In this document: positions 44,819 to 53,865 of the stretch, piece by piece | How positions within the stretch are numbered: the stretch's first letter is position 1 | Layout: the number at the start of each line of letters is the position of its first letter | NCBI GenBank assembly: GCA_030263295.1 | Contig: SZOS01000005.1 | Location: forward strand, 34,487-98,486 | DNA: 64,000 nucleotides | Origin: Dokdonella_A sp014338185 | GTDB taxonomy: Bacteria > Pseudomonadota > Gammaproteobacteria > Xanthomonadales > Rhodanobacteraceae | Direction: 5' to 3' | Translations under genes and position numbers: made by a program | Notes under the pieces: model-generated | What the model was told of the DNA's origin: nothing | Seen by the model: only the letters and a program-made list of their open reading frames with translations | The model's database searches: none

Positions 44819-44906
44819 CGCGGCGGCACGCTACGACAAACCGGCATTATTCCCTTCGCGCGCCCGCGAGCTCAAGGCGTGATCGCGCCTGCCGTGCGTG
44901 CGCGCC

Positions 44907-46283
44907 CTACTCGGCGCCTTCGGCAGCGGGCGCAGGCGTGGCCTTGCCCTTGCGCCGACGCCGGCGCGGACGCTTGCGCTTGACGGCCGGCGCCGCGGTC
45001 GGCTCGGGAGCGCTCGTGGCCGCGCCGGCCAGCTCCTGCACGAGTTCGTCGCGGCCCAGCGACTGCAGGTGGGTCCACCAGCGCGCCAGTTCCTCCAACT
45101 CCGGCGACTCGCCACTGCGCATCACCAGGAAATCGTAGGCGGCGCGAAAGCGCGGGTGTTCGAGCAGGCGCAACGCGCGCTTGCGCGTGCGCTGCTCGAA
45201 GCGGGCCTGCAAGGCCCAGATTTCCTCGACCGCGAGTGTGAACCGGCGCGGGATGGCAACGCGCTGGGCCTGCTCGCGCAGCACCCGCTCCACCGCCTGC
45301 GACCACGCGGTGGCGGCGTCGACGCCATGGTCGATGCCAAGCTGAGCGCGCTGCCGCACCGGTCCCCACAACATCGCCGCGAACAGGAACGCGGGCGTCA
45401 CCGGCTTGTCCTCGCGCACGCGCGCGTCGGTGTTGGCCAGGGTCTGCTCCAGCAGCGCACGGAACTGCGCCGCGTCCGCAGCCTGCAGTGCGCGCGCGGT
45501 GGCCGGGAACACATGTTCGAGCAAGCCATGGCGTTCCAGCGCATGCAGGCTGGCCAACCCGTAGCCGCCCAGAAACAGCTTGAGCGACTCGTCGAACAGG
45601 CGCGCGGGCGCCGCCTCGCACAGCAGCTCGCCCAATTGCGCGAACGGTGCCGCGGTGGCCGCTTCGATCGAGAAGTCGAGCTTGGCAGCCAGCCTTGCCG
45701 CGCGCAGCATGCGCACCGGGTCCTCGCGATAGCGCTGCTGCGGATCACCGATCAGGCGCAGCTGGCGCTGCTGCAAGTCGTCCATGCCACCGACCGCGTC
45801 CAGCACGCTGAAGTCGGCGATGTCGTAGTACAGGGCGTTGATGGTGAAGTCGCGCCGCAGCGCATCTTCCTCGATGGTGCCGTAGACGTTGTCGCGAACC
45901 AGCCGGCCATCGACCAGGTGGCGGTCGCCGCTGCCGTCGTCGCTGCTGCCACGGAAGGTCGCCACCTCGACAATCTCACGCCCGAACACCACATGGGCAA
46001 GGCGGAAGCGCCGCCCGATCAGGCGGCAGTTGCGGAACAGCGTACGCACCTGCTCGGGCGTGGCCGCGGTGGCGACATCGAAATCCTTGGGGCGGTTGCC
46101 CAGCAGCAGGTCGCGCACCGCGCCGCCGACGAGGCAGGCGCGGAAACCGGCCTCGTGCAGCCGGTACAACACCCGCAGCGCACCGTTGGAGATGTTCTTG
46201 CGCGAGATCGAGTGGTGCGAACGTGGAATGACGCGGAAGATGCCCTGTCCGGGCGCGTTTCCATCATCGCTGGTCGAGATCAT
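44907..46283 (-). CDS. pcnB: Poly(A) polymerase I
   Basis: This 458-residue nucleotidyltransferase adds 3' poly(A) tails that promote RNA decay. The catalytic region has GGAVRDLLLGNRPKDFDVAT and the PAP-specific LIGRRFRLAHVVFG; EDALRRDFTINALYYD is the second block. The C terminus is a basic RNA-binding tail (KRKRPRRRRRKGK near 440) followed by an Ala/Pro stretch. The start MISTSDDGN is divergent from the tRNA-Glu gene 74 bases away. PcnB is told from CCA-adding enzymes by the RRFR motif and basic tail. Confidence 0.95.
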   Translation of the reverse strand: MISTSDDGNAPGQGIFRVIPRSHHSISRKNISNGALRVLYRLHEAGFRACLVGGAVRDLLLGNRPKDFDVATAATPEQVRTLFRNCRLIGRRFRLAHVVFGREIVEVATFRGSSDDGSGDRHLVDGRLVRDNVYGTIEEDALRRDFTINALYYDIADFSVLDAVGGMDDLQQRQLRLIGDPQQRYREDPVRMLRAARLAAKLDFSIEAATAAPFAQLGELLCEAAPARLFDESLKLFLGGYGLASLHALERHGLLEHVFPATARALQAADAAQFRALLEQTLANTDARVREDKPVTPAFLFAAMLWGPVRQRAQLGIDHGVDAATAWSQAVERVLREQAQRVAIPRRFTLAVEEIWALQARFEQRTRKRALRLLEHPRFRAAYDFLVMRSGESPELEELARWWTHLQSLGRDELVQELAGAATSAPEPTAAPAVKRKRPRRRRRKGKATPAPAAEGAE

Positions 46284-46305
46284 CCGCCACTCGCATTGCG
46301 GAACA

Positions 46306-46333
46306 TTGCCGCTGGTCGTGCTTTGGTTATACT
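46306..46333 (+). promoter_or_regulatory. Predicted promoter of tRNA-Glu
   Basis: TTGCCG (46306-46311), a 16-base spacer and TATACT (46328-46333) lie 24 bases before the mature tRNA. Position and boxes fit a tRNA promoter. Confidence 0.75.
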
Positions 46334-46357
46334 ACGCGGCCCCGCGATTCCCAACCC

Positions 46358-46433
46358 GCTCCCTTCGTCTAGTGGCCCAGGACACCGCCCTCTCAAGGCG
46401 GGAACACGAGTTCGAACCTCGTAGGGAGCGCCA
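46358..46433 (+). tRNA. tRNA-Glu (anticodon CTC)
   Basis: This 76-base tRNA has acceptor GCTCCCT/AGGGAGC, a GTTCGAA T-loop and encoded CCA. The anticodon stem CCGCC/GGCGG encloses CTCTCAA, reading CTC for GAG codons. It is therefore not the usual UUC isoacceptor. A 7-bp GC inverted repeat (46442-46463) follows and may mark its 3' end. Confidence 0.96.
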
Positions 46434-46535
46434 TCGCGCCCGGCGCGCGCCATCAGGCGCGCCATGCTTCCAGCCAGGCACCCCCTGCCGCCCGCGCGCC
46501 AGGAGCGCCCGGCAGTGCCCGTGCGGTCATGCGCC

Positions 46536-46859
46536 ATGCCCTTCGTCGTCACCGAAAACTGCATCAAGTGCAAGTACACCGATTGCGTGGAAGTGTGCCC
46601 GGTGGACTGTTTCCACGCTGGCGCGAACTTTCTCGTGATCGACCCGGACGAGTGCATCGACTGCACCCTGTGCGAGCCGGAGTGCCCGGCCGACGCGATC
46701 TTCCCGGCGGACGACGTGCCGGCCGGCCAGGAGGGCTTCGTCGCGCTCAATGCCGAACTGGCCAAGGCATGGCCGGTGCTGCGTGAGCGCATCGAGCCGC
46801 CTGCCGACGCGCAGGAATGGGACGGCAAGCCCGGCAAGCTCGCGTTGTTGCAACGCTGA
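46536..46859 (+). CDS. fdxA: 7Fe ferredoxin (FdxA type)
   Basis: This 107-residue ferredoxin carries one [3Fe-4S] and one [4Fe-4S] cluster. The cysteines C9, C17, C21, C40, C43, C46 and C50 match the ligands of Azotobacter ferredoxin I; C12 and C25 would be the free ones. The C-terminal helix region (GFVALNAELAKAWPVL) is family-typical. The start MPFVVTENC is standard. It stands alone after tRNA-Glu. Confidence 0.95.
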   Translation: MPFVVTENCIKCKYTDCVEVCPVDCFHAGANFLVIDPDECIDCTLCEPECPADAIFPADDVPAGQEGFVALNAELAKAWPVLRERIEPPADAQEWDGKPGKLALLQR

Positions 46860-46950
46860 GGGCCACGTCGCCATGGCCGCGCGGCCACCGTGACGCCACG
46901 ATTGGCACCCGCTCGCCGCGGCATCGCCGATCCAGGCAAACAGCCGTGGA

Positions 46951-47589
46951 TCAGGACAGGCGTTCGCGCAGGGTCTGCAGCAGGGCGCGCGCCGCATCGC
47001 GCGCGGCATCGCTGTCGGTACCCTCGATGCTGACGCGGCTGCCGTTGCCCGCGGCGGTCACGCGCACGTTGAGCTGCACCTTGGCCGTGACCTTGTTGCC
47101 GGCGCGGCCGAACGTGATCGCGCGCTTGAACCAGCCTGGCCGCACCGTGGTCTGGCCGGTCGTCTCGACCACATAGCTCGCGCCAGACTCGTCGCGGCTC
47201 AGCACCGTGGCCGCGCCCGAGCGCTCCAGCGCGAGGCCGACGCGCGTCCAGGTACTGGCCACCGTGTCGGACACGGCCAGGCCATCGCCCGCCAGGCTCA
47301 CGCCGCTGCCCGCTCCCGCCAATGGCGGTGCCGTGGCCACGTTGGCGGGCGGCGCCGAAGTACCGGCCCCCACGCCGGAGCTGGTGGCACCCGCACCGAT
47401 GCTCGGCACGCTGAGCGCCGCGCTGCCATTGGGCGTGTCCAGGTCCGGCGGCACTTCCAGCGGCCGCGTCTCGTGCGCGCTCTTGTATTCGTTGGCGCGG
47501 CGATCGGCCTGGCGCTGGAAGAAACTGCAGCCGCTGAGCAGCAGGGTGGCCGCGAGTGCGGCGGACAGGGCGACGAGTGCGCGTCTCAC
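46951..47589 (-). CDS. bamC: BamC-like outer-membrane lipoprotein
   Basis: This 212-residue lipoprotein has a lipobox LLLSGC with C21 as the lipidated residue. The N-terminal part is a long Ala/Gly/Ser/Pro linker; the C-terminal 100 residues (STWTRVGLALERSG onward) resemble the NlpB/DapX helix-grip domain. It follows dapA by 19 bases, the same dapA-bamC order as in E. coli, which supports the call. It would be part of the BAM outer-membrane assembly complex. Confidence 0.85.
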   Translation of the reverse strand: MRRALVALSAALAATLLLSGCSFFQRQADRRANEYKSAHETRPLEVPPDLDTPNGSAALSVPSIGAGATSSGVGAGTSAPPANVATAPPLAGAGSGVSLAGDGLAVSDTVASTWTRVGLALERSGAATVLSRDESGASYVVETTGQTTVRPGWFKRAITFGRAGNKVTAKVQLNVRVTAAGNGSRVSIEGTDSDAARDAARALLQTLRERLS

Positions 47590-47608
47590 GGCAAGGTCCG
47601 GTCGTAAG

Positions 47609-48520
47609 TCATCCGGCTAGTCTACCCGAAGCGGCGCCCGCCTCGACCAGCCCCAGTCCGGCCAGCACCCCGGCTGCGGCGGCGTGGTGGCGCGGGCCCA
47701 GCGGTGTCAACGGCAAGCGCAGGTGCGCCTCGCCATGCCCCAGCTGTGCCAGGCACCACTTGAGCGGGATCGGATTGGGCTCGCAGCCGAGCAGTTCGAA
47801 CAGAGGCTGCAGTTCCTGTTCGAGCCGGGTCGCCGCCGCTGCATCCTCGCGGCAGGCGCGGGCCAGCCGCGCCATGCGTGCAGGGTCGACGTTGGCCGCC
47901 ACCGACACCACGCCCGCGGCACCCGCGCGCATCGCGCGCGCGGCGCTGCCGTCGTCGCCCGACAGCACCACGAAGTGCCCATCCTGCAGTTCGAGCAGCG
48001 CCTGCATGCGCGCGGGGTCGCTCACCGCTTCCTTGATGCCGATGATGTTGCCGTGCGAGGCCAGGCGCGCGACGGTTTCGGGCAGCAGATCGCAGGCGGT
48101 GCGCGAAGGCACGTTGTAGAGCATGACCGGCAAGCCGCCGTGCTCGGCCACCTCGCAGTAATGGCGATACAGGCCTTCCTGGGTGGGCCGCACATACGGC
48201 GGCGTCGCCACCAGCGCGTGTCCGACGCCGGCCGCGCGCGCGCGCTGCGTCTGCACGATCGTGCGGCGCGTACCCGACAGGCCCGTGCCCGCCAAGGTGG
48301 GCACACGGCCGGCCACCTGGCGCAAGCCCAGTTCGAGCAACTGGTCGAACTCGGCTTCATCGAGCATCGCGGCCTCACCGGTCGAGCCACCCAGCACGAT
48401 GGCACTCGTGCCCTGATCGATCAGGTGGTCGATGAGGCGGCACAAGGCCGTGGCATCGATTGCATCATCACGCGAGCGGAACGGCGTGGCGATGGCGCAG
48501 ATGCTGCCGGACAGCGACAT
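47609..48520 (-). CDS. dapA: 4-hydroxy-tetrahydrodipicolinate synthase
   Basis: This first committed enzyme of lysine and diaminopimelate synthesis condenses pyruvate with aspartate semialdehyde. The 303-residue TIM barrel has GGSTGEAAML, the Schiff-base lysine K163 in IIGIKEAV and the catalytic tyrosine Y135 in LYNVPSRTACD. It is divergent from gcvR and followed by bamC, a conserved arrangement. Confidence 0.97.
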   Translation of the reverse strand: MSLSGSICAIATPFRSRDDAIDATALCRLIDHLIDQGTSAIVLGGSTGEAAMLDEAEFDQLLELGLRQVAGRVPTLAGTGLSGTRRTIVQTQRARAAGVGHALVATPPYVRPTQEGLYRHYCEVAEHGGLPVMLYNVPSRTACDLLPETVARLASHGNIIGIKEAVSDPARMQALLELQDGHFVVLSGDDGSAARAMRAGAAGVVSVAANVDPARMARLARACREDAAAATRLEQELQPLFELLGCEPNPIPLKWCLAQLGHGEAHLRLPLTPLGPRHHAAAAGVLAGLGLVEAGAASGRLAG

Positions 48521-48644
48521 GGCGGCGGATCTCGGGACGAGCGGGCCGACCATGGTACGAGTCCGCGCCACCCCAAGTCCACGCGCGCACCACACGCGGC
48601 GGTTGCGGCCACCCACAGCTCGATGATCGGCGTCCGCACGCGGC

Positions 48645-48673
48645 TTGCGACCCCTCTGGCGCGCCAGTATTCT
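48645..48673 (+). promoter_or_regulatory. Predicted promoter of gcvR-bcp
   Basis: TTGCGA (48645-48650), 17 bases and TATTCT (48668-48673) predict a start near 48680, about 13 bases before the gcvR ATG. This also argues against an upstream in-frame start at 48645. Confidence 0.65.
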
Positions 48674-48692
48674 CGTGCGCGACTTCCCCGTG

Positions 48693-49307
48693 ATGACCGA
48701 ACGTGCAGGCAGCGCATCCGTGAAGCAGGCTGGCAAGCAGAACGAGGCGGCGGGCAGCGGTGCCCGGCCTGCCTCGAACGAGAACTACCTGCTGGTCAGT
48801 GCGTTCGGCAGTCCGGGGCGTTCACCGCTGGTGGCCTTGAGCCGACGCATTTCCGATTGCGGCTGCAACGTGGTGGAAGCGCGCGTGGCCACGCTCGGCA
48901 ACGAACTGAGCGTGCTGGTGCTGGCCCAGGGCGCGTGGGATGCGATCGCCAAGCTCGAAAATGCCCTCGCGCGGCTCGACCGAGACGGCGAACTGCGCCT
49001 CACGCACTTTCGCACCAGCGCACGCCAGCCCCAGGCCACGCTGCTGCCATACGTGGTCGAGGTGATCGCGGCCGACAAGCCGGGCGTGCTGTTCCAGCTC
49101 GCCGACTTCTTCGAGCGCCAGTCGATCTCGATCGAGCAATTGCACTCCACGCGCTATCGCGCGATGCAGACCGGGGCTGACATGCTGTCGGCGCAACTCA
49201 CGATCGGGATTCCCAACACCACCCACATCGCCGCCCTGCGCGACGATTTCCTCGAATTTTGCGACGGGCTCAACCTCGACGCGATCATGGACCCCATGAA
49301 GTTCTGA
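48693..49307 (+). CDS. gcvR: GcvR-like ACT-domain regulator
   Basis: This 204-residue protein has two ACT domains: one from about 30 (NYLLVSAFGSPGRSPLVALSRRISDCG) and one from about 118 (VEVIAADKPGVLFQLADFFERQ). In E. coli GcvR represses the glycine cleavage operon by binding GcvA. The place next to dapA and bcp is the same as in E. coli. The regulated target here is not visible. It overlaps nothing and is 2 bases from bcp. Confidence 0.85.
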   Translation: MTERAGSASVKQAGKQNEAAGSGARPASNENYLLVSAFGSPGRSPLVALSRRISDCGCNVVEARVATLGNELSVLVLAQGAWDAIAKLENALARLDRDGELRLTHFRTSARQPQATLLPYVVEVIAADKPGVLFQLADFFERQSISIEQLHSTRYRAMQTGADMLSAQLTIGIPNTTHIAALRDDFLEFCDGLNLDAIMDPMKF

Positions 49308-49309
49308 CG

Positions 49310-49771
49310 ATGACCGCAATCGGCGCGCCGGTGGCGCGACTCAAGGGCACGCTCGACGACGGCAGCACGCTCGACCTGGCCGAACTGCGCGGCAATCATT
49401 GCCTGCTGTATTTCTACCCGCGCGACAACACGCCCGGCTGCACCAACGAGGCCATCGCGTTCCGCGACCGCTATCCGCGCTTCCGCCGCCTCGGCTGCGC
49501 GATCGTTGGCGTGTCGCGCGATTCGGTGGCCTCGCACGCGCGCTTTCGCGCCAGGCACGCGCTGCCCTTCCCGCTGCTGGCCGACGTCGATGGCAGCTGG
49601 TGCAGCGCGTTCGAGGTGCTGGGCGAGAAGAAGCTGTACGGACGCACCTCGATCGGCGTGATCCGCAGCAGCTTCCTCATCGATCCCGACGGTGTGCTCA
49701 TCGCGCAGTGGCGCAAGGTCAAGGTTCCCGGCCATGCCGATGCCGTGCTGGAGCGGCTCGAACGACCGTGA
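49310..49771 (+). CDS. bcp: Thioredoxin-dependent peroxiredoxin Bcp
   Basis: This 153-residue peroxiredoxin of the BCP/PrxQ family reduces peroxides. The peroxidatic cysteine is C44 in RDNTPGCTNEAIAF. The resolving cysteine usually five residues later (as in E. coli) is absent, so it belongs to the BCP form lacking that cysteine. The stop of gcvR and this ATG are 2 bases apart, implying one transcript. Confidence 0.94.
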   Translation: MTAIGAPVARLKGTLDDGSTLDLAELRGNHCLLYFYPRDNTPGCTNEAIAFRDRYPRFRRLGCAIVGVSRDSVASHARFRARHALPFPLLADVDGSWCSAFEVLGEKKLYGRTSIGVIRSSFLIDPDGVLIAQWRKVKVPGHADAVLERLERP

Positions 49772-49853
49772 CGCACCTGCGGCCCGCCCCGTGCCCGCCC
49801 GCGCCGCTGCAGTGCGGCGCCGCCATCTTCCTCCCCATCCATGAAGGTTCCGC

Positions 49854-51251
49854 ATGACCCGCGGCAAGCGCATCTACGTCCTCGACACCAACGTGCTCAT
49901 GCACGATCCCACCGCGCTGTTCCGTTTCGAGGAACACGACGTGTTCATTCCGATGACGGTGCTGGAGGAACTCGATGCCGCCAAGAAAGGCACCTCGGAG
50001 ACCTCGCGCAACGCACGCCAGGTCAGCCGCTTCCTCAACGAGCTCATGCTGGCCGCCAACGGCCGGCCGATCGAGGAAGGCGTCGAACTGCGCCTGCCGC
50101 AGGGGCTCCAGCTCAGCCGCCGCAACAAGCCCGGACGCCTGTACTTCCAGACCACCGCACACGTGGTGGCCGACAAACGCTCACCACGCACGCTGCCCGA
50201 CAACCTGATCCTGGCGGCCATCATCGCGGTGCGCGAGTCGCGCCCGCGCGAGCGCGTGGTGCTGGTGTCCAAGGACATCAACCTGCGCATCAAGGCCAAG
50301 ATCTATGGCATCCCGGCCGAGGACTACGAGAACGACCGCGCGCTGGATGACTTCAGCCTGCTCTACAACGGCGTGACGCAGTTGCCCGACGACTTCTGGG
50401 ACCGCCACGGCGAACTGCGCTCATGGTCCGAGCGCGGCCACACCTTCTACGAAGTGCGCCGGCGCAAGGGCGAGGACTGGCACCCCAACGAAAACCTGTA
50501 TCTCGCGGGCGACGACGAGGTCGAACTGCGCGTGCTGCAGGTCGATGCCAAGAAGGCACTGCTGCAGATCGTGGATGACTATCGCCACGGCTCGCACACG
50601 GTGTGGGGCATCCAGGCGCGCAACCGCGAACAGAACTTCGCGCTCAACGCCCTGATGGACCCGGAGATCGACTTCGTGACCCTGCTCGGCACCGCAGGCA
50701 CGGGCAAGACGCTGCTCGCGCTGGCCGCCGGACTGGCCCAGGTCATGGACCAGCAGCGCTATCGCGAGATCATCATGACGCGTGCCACCGTGTCGGTGGG
50801 CGAGGACATCGGCTTCCTGCCCGGCACCGAGGAGGAAAAGATGACGCCGTGGATGGGCGCGCTCACCGACAACCTGGAAGTGCTGACCAACCCGCAGGAA
50901 GGCGGTGCCTGGGGACGCGCCGCCACCAACGACCTGCTTGCCTCGCGCATCAAGATCCGCTCGATGAACTTCATGCGCGGGCGCACCTTCCTCAGCCGCT
51001 ACGTGATCATCGACGAGGCGCAGAACATGACGCCCAAGCAGATGAAGACGCTGGTCACGCGTGCCGGCCCCGGCAGCAAGATCGTGTGCCTGGGCAACGT
51101 CGAGCAGATCGACACGCCCTACCTCACCGAAACCACCTCGGGTCTCACCTACGCGGTCGACCGCTTCAAGGACTGGCAGCACAGCGCGCACGTGACCCTG
51201 CGCCGCGGCGAACGCTCGCGACTGGCCGACTACGCATCGGAAGTGCTGTAG
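49854..51251 (+). CDS. PIN-PhoH fusion ATPase (PhoH2 family)
   Basis: This 465-residue cytoplasmic protein joins an N-terminal PIN nuclease domain (VLDTNVLMHDP, with LDAAKKG and VSKDINLRIKA) to a PhoH ATPase/helicase domain with Walker A GTAGTGKT at 279-286 and Walker B YVIIDEAQNMTP. PhoH2 proteins act on RNA as helicase-nucleases in the cases studied. It follows bcp by 82 bases and is probably in the same direction unit. Confidence 0.92.
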   Translation: MTRGKRIYVLDTNVLMHDPTALFRFEEHDVFIPMTVLEELDAAKKGTSETSRNARQVSRFLNELMLAANGRPIEEGVELRLPQGLQLSRRNKPGRLYFQTTAHVVADKRSPRTLPDNLILAAIIAVRESRPRERVVLVSKDINLRIKAKIYGIPAEDYENDRALDDFSLLYNGVTQLPDDFWDRHGELRSWSERGHTFYEVRRRKGEDWHPNENLYLAGDDEVELRVLQVDAKKALLQIVDDYRHGSHTVWGIQARNREQNFALNALMDPEIDFVTLLGTAGTGKTLLALAAGLAQVMDQQRYREIIMTRATVSVGEDIGFLPGTEEEKMTPWMGALTDNLEVLTNPQEGGAWGRAATNDLLASRIKIRSMNFMRGRTFLSRYVIIDEAQNMTPKQMKTLVTRAGPGSKIVCLGNVEQIDTPYLTETTSGLTYAVDRFKDWQHSAHVTLRRGERSRLADYASEVL

Positions 51252-51332
51252 CGGCGGCGGCAGGCGCGGGCCCGGCCCACCCCGGGCGGGCTCAAGACGT
51301 GGCGAATCGCAGGTGCCGGACCGGGTTGCCGG

Positions 51333-52508
51333 TCAGAAGCGCGCCGACCACAGCGCCTGGAACTCGAACTGCCCTGCGGTCGCGTTGGCACGCGCGACGT
51401 AGGTCGGCATGAGCAGGTAATACGGCGAGTCGGCGTAGCTGGCCTGCAAGCTCAGCTGATGCCAGGGCCCGAACGCCCGCGACCAGCCGGCGATGAGCAT
51501 ACGCTCGGCCGTCACCGGAGCGAGCGCATCGGCGAGCAGGCGCGAAGTGGGCACCGGCTGCTGGCGCGTGGTGTAGCGCATCTGCAGGTTGCCCAGCGTG
51601 TCGTCGCGCCAAGTCCAGCCCACGCTGTAGATGTCGAGGTCGCGCCACGCGAACACCGGGCTTGCACTGTCGCCGAGCAGGGCCAAGAAGCGGCGCGGCA
51701 GGTTCGGGCTCGTGAACGGCTTGACCTGGCTGTACTGCACGCGCTGCACGCCCGCATCGAGCGAGAAATCGGGCGTCAGCAACCAGCTGGCCGACAGCGT
51801 GGCACTGGCCGGAATGTCGAAGTCGCCATTGTCGGAGAATACGCCGCGATAGCTGTTGAGCGGTGTCATGCCCACGCGCGACTGCATGCCCACGCTCCAG
51901 CGCAAGCGCTCGCCGACCTGGTTGTCGAAATCGATGCGCGCGCCGGCGCCGTAGGAAGTGCCCAGCTGCGCCGGCAGCAAGGCCCAGCTGCCGCCCAGCG
52001 TGCCCAGGTCGATGTTGGCGAAACGCTGGTAGGCGAAGATTCCGGTGAACCGCACCCCGCCGTGTTCACCCCAGCGGGTCATGAGGCTCGGTGCGATCAC
52101 GGTACGCTGCAACCCGGCGTTGCCCAAGCCGGCGAACTGCGCGGTCTGGCCCGCCGGCAACACGTTCGGCGTGTCGGCCACGAGGCCGCTCGCGATCGAA
52201 ACCGACAGGCGCGAGGCGCCTTCACCCGCGCCTTCGAACAATGACGGGCGCTGCGCAGGTTCGACGTAGCTGTCGAGCACACCGGGTGCCGCGAACGGCT
52301 GGGTCTGGAGTGCCCACGAGAACTGCGGCGTGATGCTCGAGCGCGCATATTCGTGCCAGCGAGCCATCACCGACGAGCTGGCGGCGGCCTGCAGCGCATC
52401 GGCGCCCTGGCTCGGCACGGCTGCGAGCGGCAACGAAAAAAACGGGAGCGCCAGCCCTGTGCCGAGCGCTCCCATCCATCTCCCCAATCTGGTTCGCGGT
52501 GTCCGCAT
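51333..52508 (-). CDS. Predicted outer-membrane beta-barrel protein
   Basis: This 391-residue protein has a signal peptide ending near residue 30 (LPLAA). The mature part alternates short amphipathic strands with turns (for example LDIYSVGWTWRDD and LSLQASYADSPYYL) and ends in Phe (ALWSARF), the usual mark of an outer-membrane barrel. It could be a distant FadL-like or porin-like channel; I do not recognise a named family. It converges on the PhoH gene; its promoter may be at 52557-52585. Confidence 0.7.
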   Translation of the reverse strand: MRTPRTRLGRWMGALGTGLALPFFSLPLAAVPSQGADALQAAASSSVMARWHEYARSSITPQFSWALQTQPFAAPGVLDSYVEPAQRPSLFEGAGEGASRLSVSIASGLVADTPNVLPAGQTAQFAGLGNAGLQRTVIAPSLMTRWGEHGGVRFTGIFAYQRFANIDLGTLGGSWALLPAQLGTSYGAGARIDFDNQVGERLRWSVGMQSRVGMTPLNSYRGVFSDNGDFDIPASATLSASWLLTPDFSLDAGVQRVQYSQVKPFTSPNLPRRFLALLGDSASPVFAWRDLDIYSVGWTWRDDTLGNLQMRYTTRQQPVPTSRLLADALAPVTAERMLIAGWSRAFGPWHQLSLQASYADSPYYLLMPTYVARANATAGQFEFQALWSARF

Positions 52509-52556
52509 TGCCCTGGTTGCGGCCTGTGCCGTGTCGTGGTGTTGCGATGCCGCGCT

Positions 52557-52585
52557 ATCGTTGGTGAAAACGCAACACAAGTCAA
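52557..52585 (-). promoter_or_regulatory. Possible promoter of the barrel-protein gene
   Basis: TTGACT (52580-52585), a 17-base spacer and AACGAT (52557-52562) on the minus strand precede the ATG by about 50 bases. The -35 is good, the -10 weak. The remaining bases to 52704 show no gene. Confidence 0.45.
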
Positions 52586-52704
52586 GCGACCTGGCGCACA
52601 TTATCCGGCCAAAACCACGTCAGATCGCGCATTTTTTGGCCACGGCCGCCTGCGCCTGCCGTGATGGCGCCTGTGGCGCACACGCAACAAGCCAGGCCCG
52701 GGAC

Positions 52705-53715
52705 TCACCCCACACGCGCCGCGATCGCGCGGGCGAATCCTTGCGTGCTGCCGCTGCCGCCCAGGTCGGGGGTGAGCGTGTCGGCGGCCGCAAGCGTGGC
52801 GCGGATCGCCTCGCGCAGGCGCGTGGCCAGCTCTGGCCGCTGCAGGTGGTCGAGCATCTGCGCGGCCCCGAGCAGCAGTGCACAGGGGTTGGCGATGCCC
52901 TTGCCCGCGATGTCGGGCGCGGAGCCGTGCACGGCCTCGAAGATCGCGGCGTCGGCACCGATGTTCGCGCCCGGCGCGAGACCGAGCCCACCCACCAGGC
53001 CCGCGCACAGGTCGGAAATGATGTCGCCGAACAGGTTGGTGGTGACGATCACGTCGAACTGTTCGGGCCGCATCACCAGTTGCATGCAGCAGTTGTCGAC
53101 GATGAGTTCGTTGCACTGGATCGCGGGATAGTGCGCCGCCACTTCGCGTGCGACCTTGAGGAACAACCCCGAGGTCGACTTGAGGATGTTGGCCTTGTGC
53201 ACCACCGTGACCTTCTTGCGACCCGTGCGCACGGCCAGGTCGAAGGCATAGCGCACGATGCGCTCGGAGCCACGGCGGGTGATCTTCTGCACCAGGGTCG
53301 CAGTGGCGCCGTCCTCGGAGACCTGCTGGCCCTCGCCGGCGTAGGCACCCTCGGTGTTTTCGCGCACGGTGATGAGGTCGACGTTTTCGGCAAAGCGCGA
53401 GCGCGTGTTCGGGAACGACACCGCCGGGCGCACGTTTGCGTACAGGTCGAAGTGGCGGCGCAACGCGACGTTGATCGAGCTGAAGCCCTCGCCGACCGGC
53501 GTGGTCAGCGGGCTCTTGAGCGCAATGCGATGGCGCGCGATCGCATCGAGCGTGGCCTGCGGCAACAATTCACCGGTGCGCTCGTGGGCCGCGAGACCGG
53601 CATCGACGAATTCGTACTGCAGGCCCGCGCCGAGGGCGTCGAGCACATGCAGCGTCGCATCCATGATTTCCGGACCGATACCATCGCCGCGGATGACCGC
53701 GATCGTCGTCGTCAT
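52705..53715 (-). CDS. NAD-type isocitrate dehydrogenase
   Basis: This 336-residue beta-decarboxylating dehydrogenase has the substrate region LKSPLTTPVGEGFSSINVAL with RRHFDLYANVRP, the catalytic region VVHKANILKSTSG and NLFGDIISDLCAGLVGGLG, and EAVHGSAPDIAGKGIANP. These resemble the short NAD-dependent isocitrate dehydrogenases rather than LeuB or the longer NADP enzyme. The reaction is isocitrate to 2-oxoglutarate in the TCA cycle. Homoisocitrate or tartrate activity cannot be excluded. The start has GGAG about 8 bases away. Confidence 0.85.
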   Translation of the reverse strand: MTTTIAVIRGDGIGPEIMDATLHVLDALGAGLQYEFVDAGLAAHERTGELLPQATLDAIARHRIALKSPLTTPVGEGFSSINVALRRHFDLYANVRPAVSFPNTRSRFAENVDLITVRENTEGAYAGEGQQVSEDGATATLVQKITRRGSERIVRYAFDLAVRTGRKKVTVVHKANILKSTSGLFLKVAREVAAHYPAIQCNELIVDNCCMQLVMRPEQFDVIVTTNLFGDIISDLCAGLVGGLGLAPGANIGADAAIFEAVHGSAPDIAGKGIANPCALLLGAAQMLDHLQRPELATRLREAIRATLAAADTLTPDLGGSGSTQGFARAIAARVG

Positions 53716-53818
53716 GCAAGGCACTCCATCTGGGTGGGGGTCGCGCAGCCGCCCGCGCGCGCTGGCACCAGCCACCGGGACGGAGCATCGGCACGCGGGA
53801 TTGCGGGGATTCATCGAT

Positions 53819-53859
53819 GCCGCGGCGGGCTTGCCCGCCGCGGCAGGGGCGCGCATTAT
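53819..53859 (+). promoter_or_regulatory. Predicted leaderless promoter overlapping a 12-13-bp inverted repeat
   Basis: TTGCCC (53831-53836), exactly 17 bases and CATTAT (53854-53859) precede the ATG at 53866 by only six bases, so the start of transcription would be at or next to the A of ATG. The -35 is embedded in a perfect inverted repeat (53819-53830 with 53833-53844), a possible operator. Confidence 0.5.
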
Positions 53860-53865
53860 CCGCGA

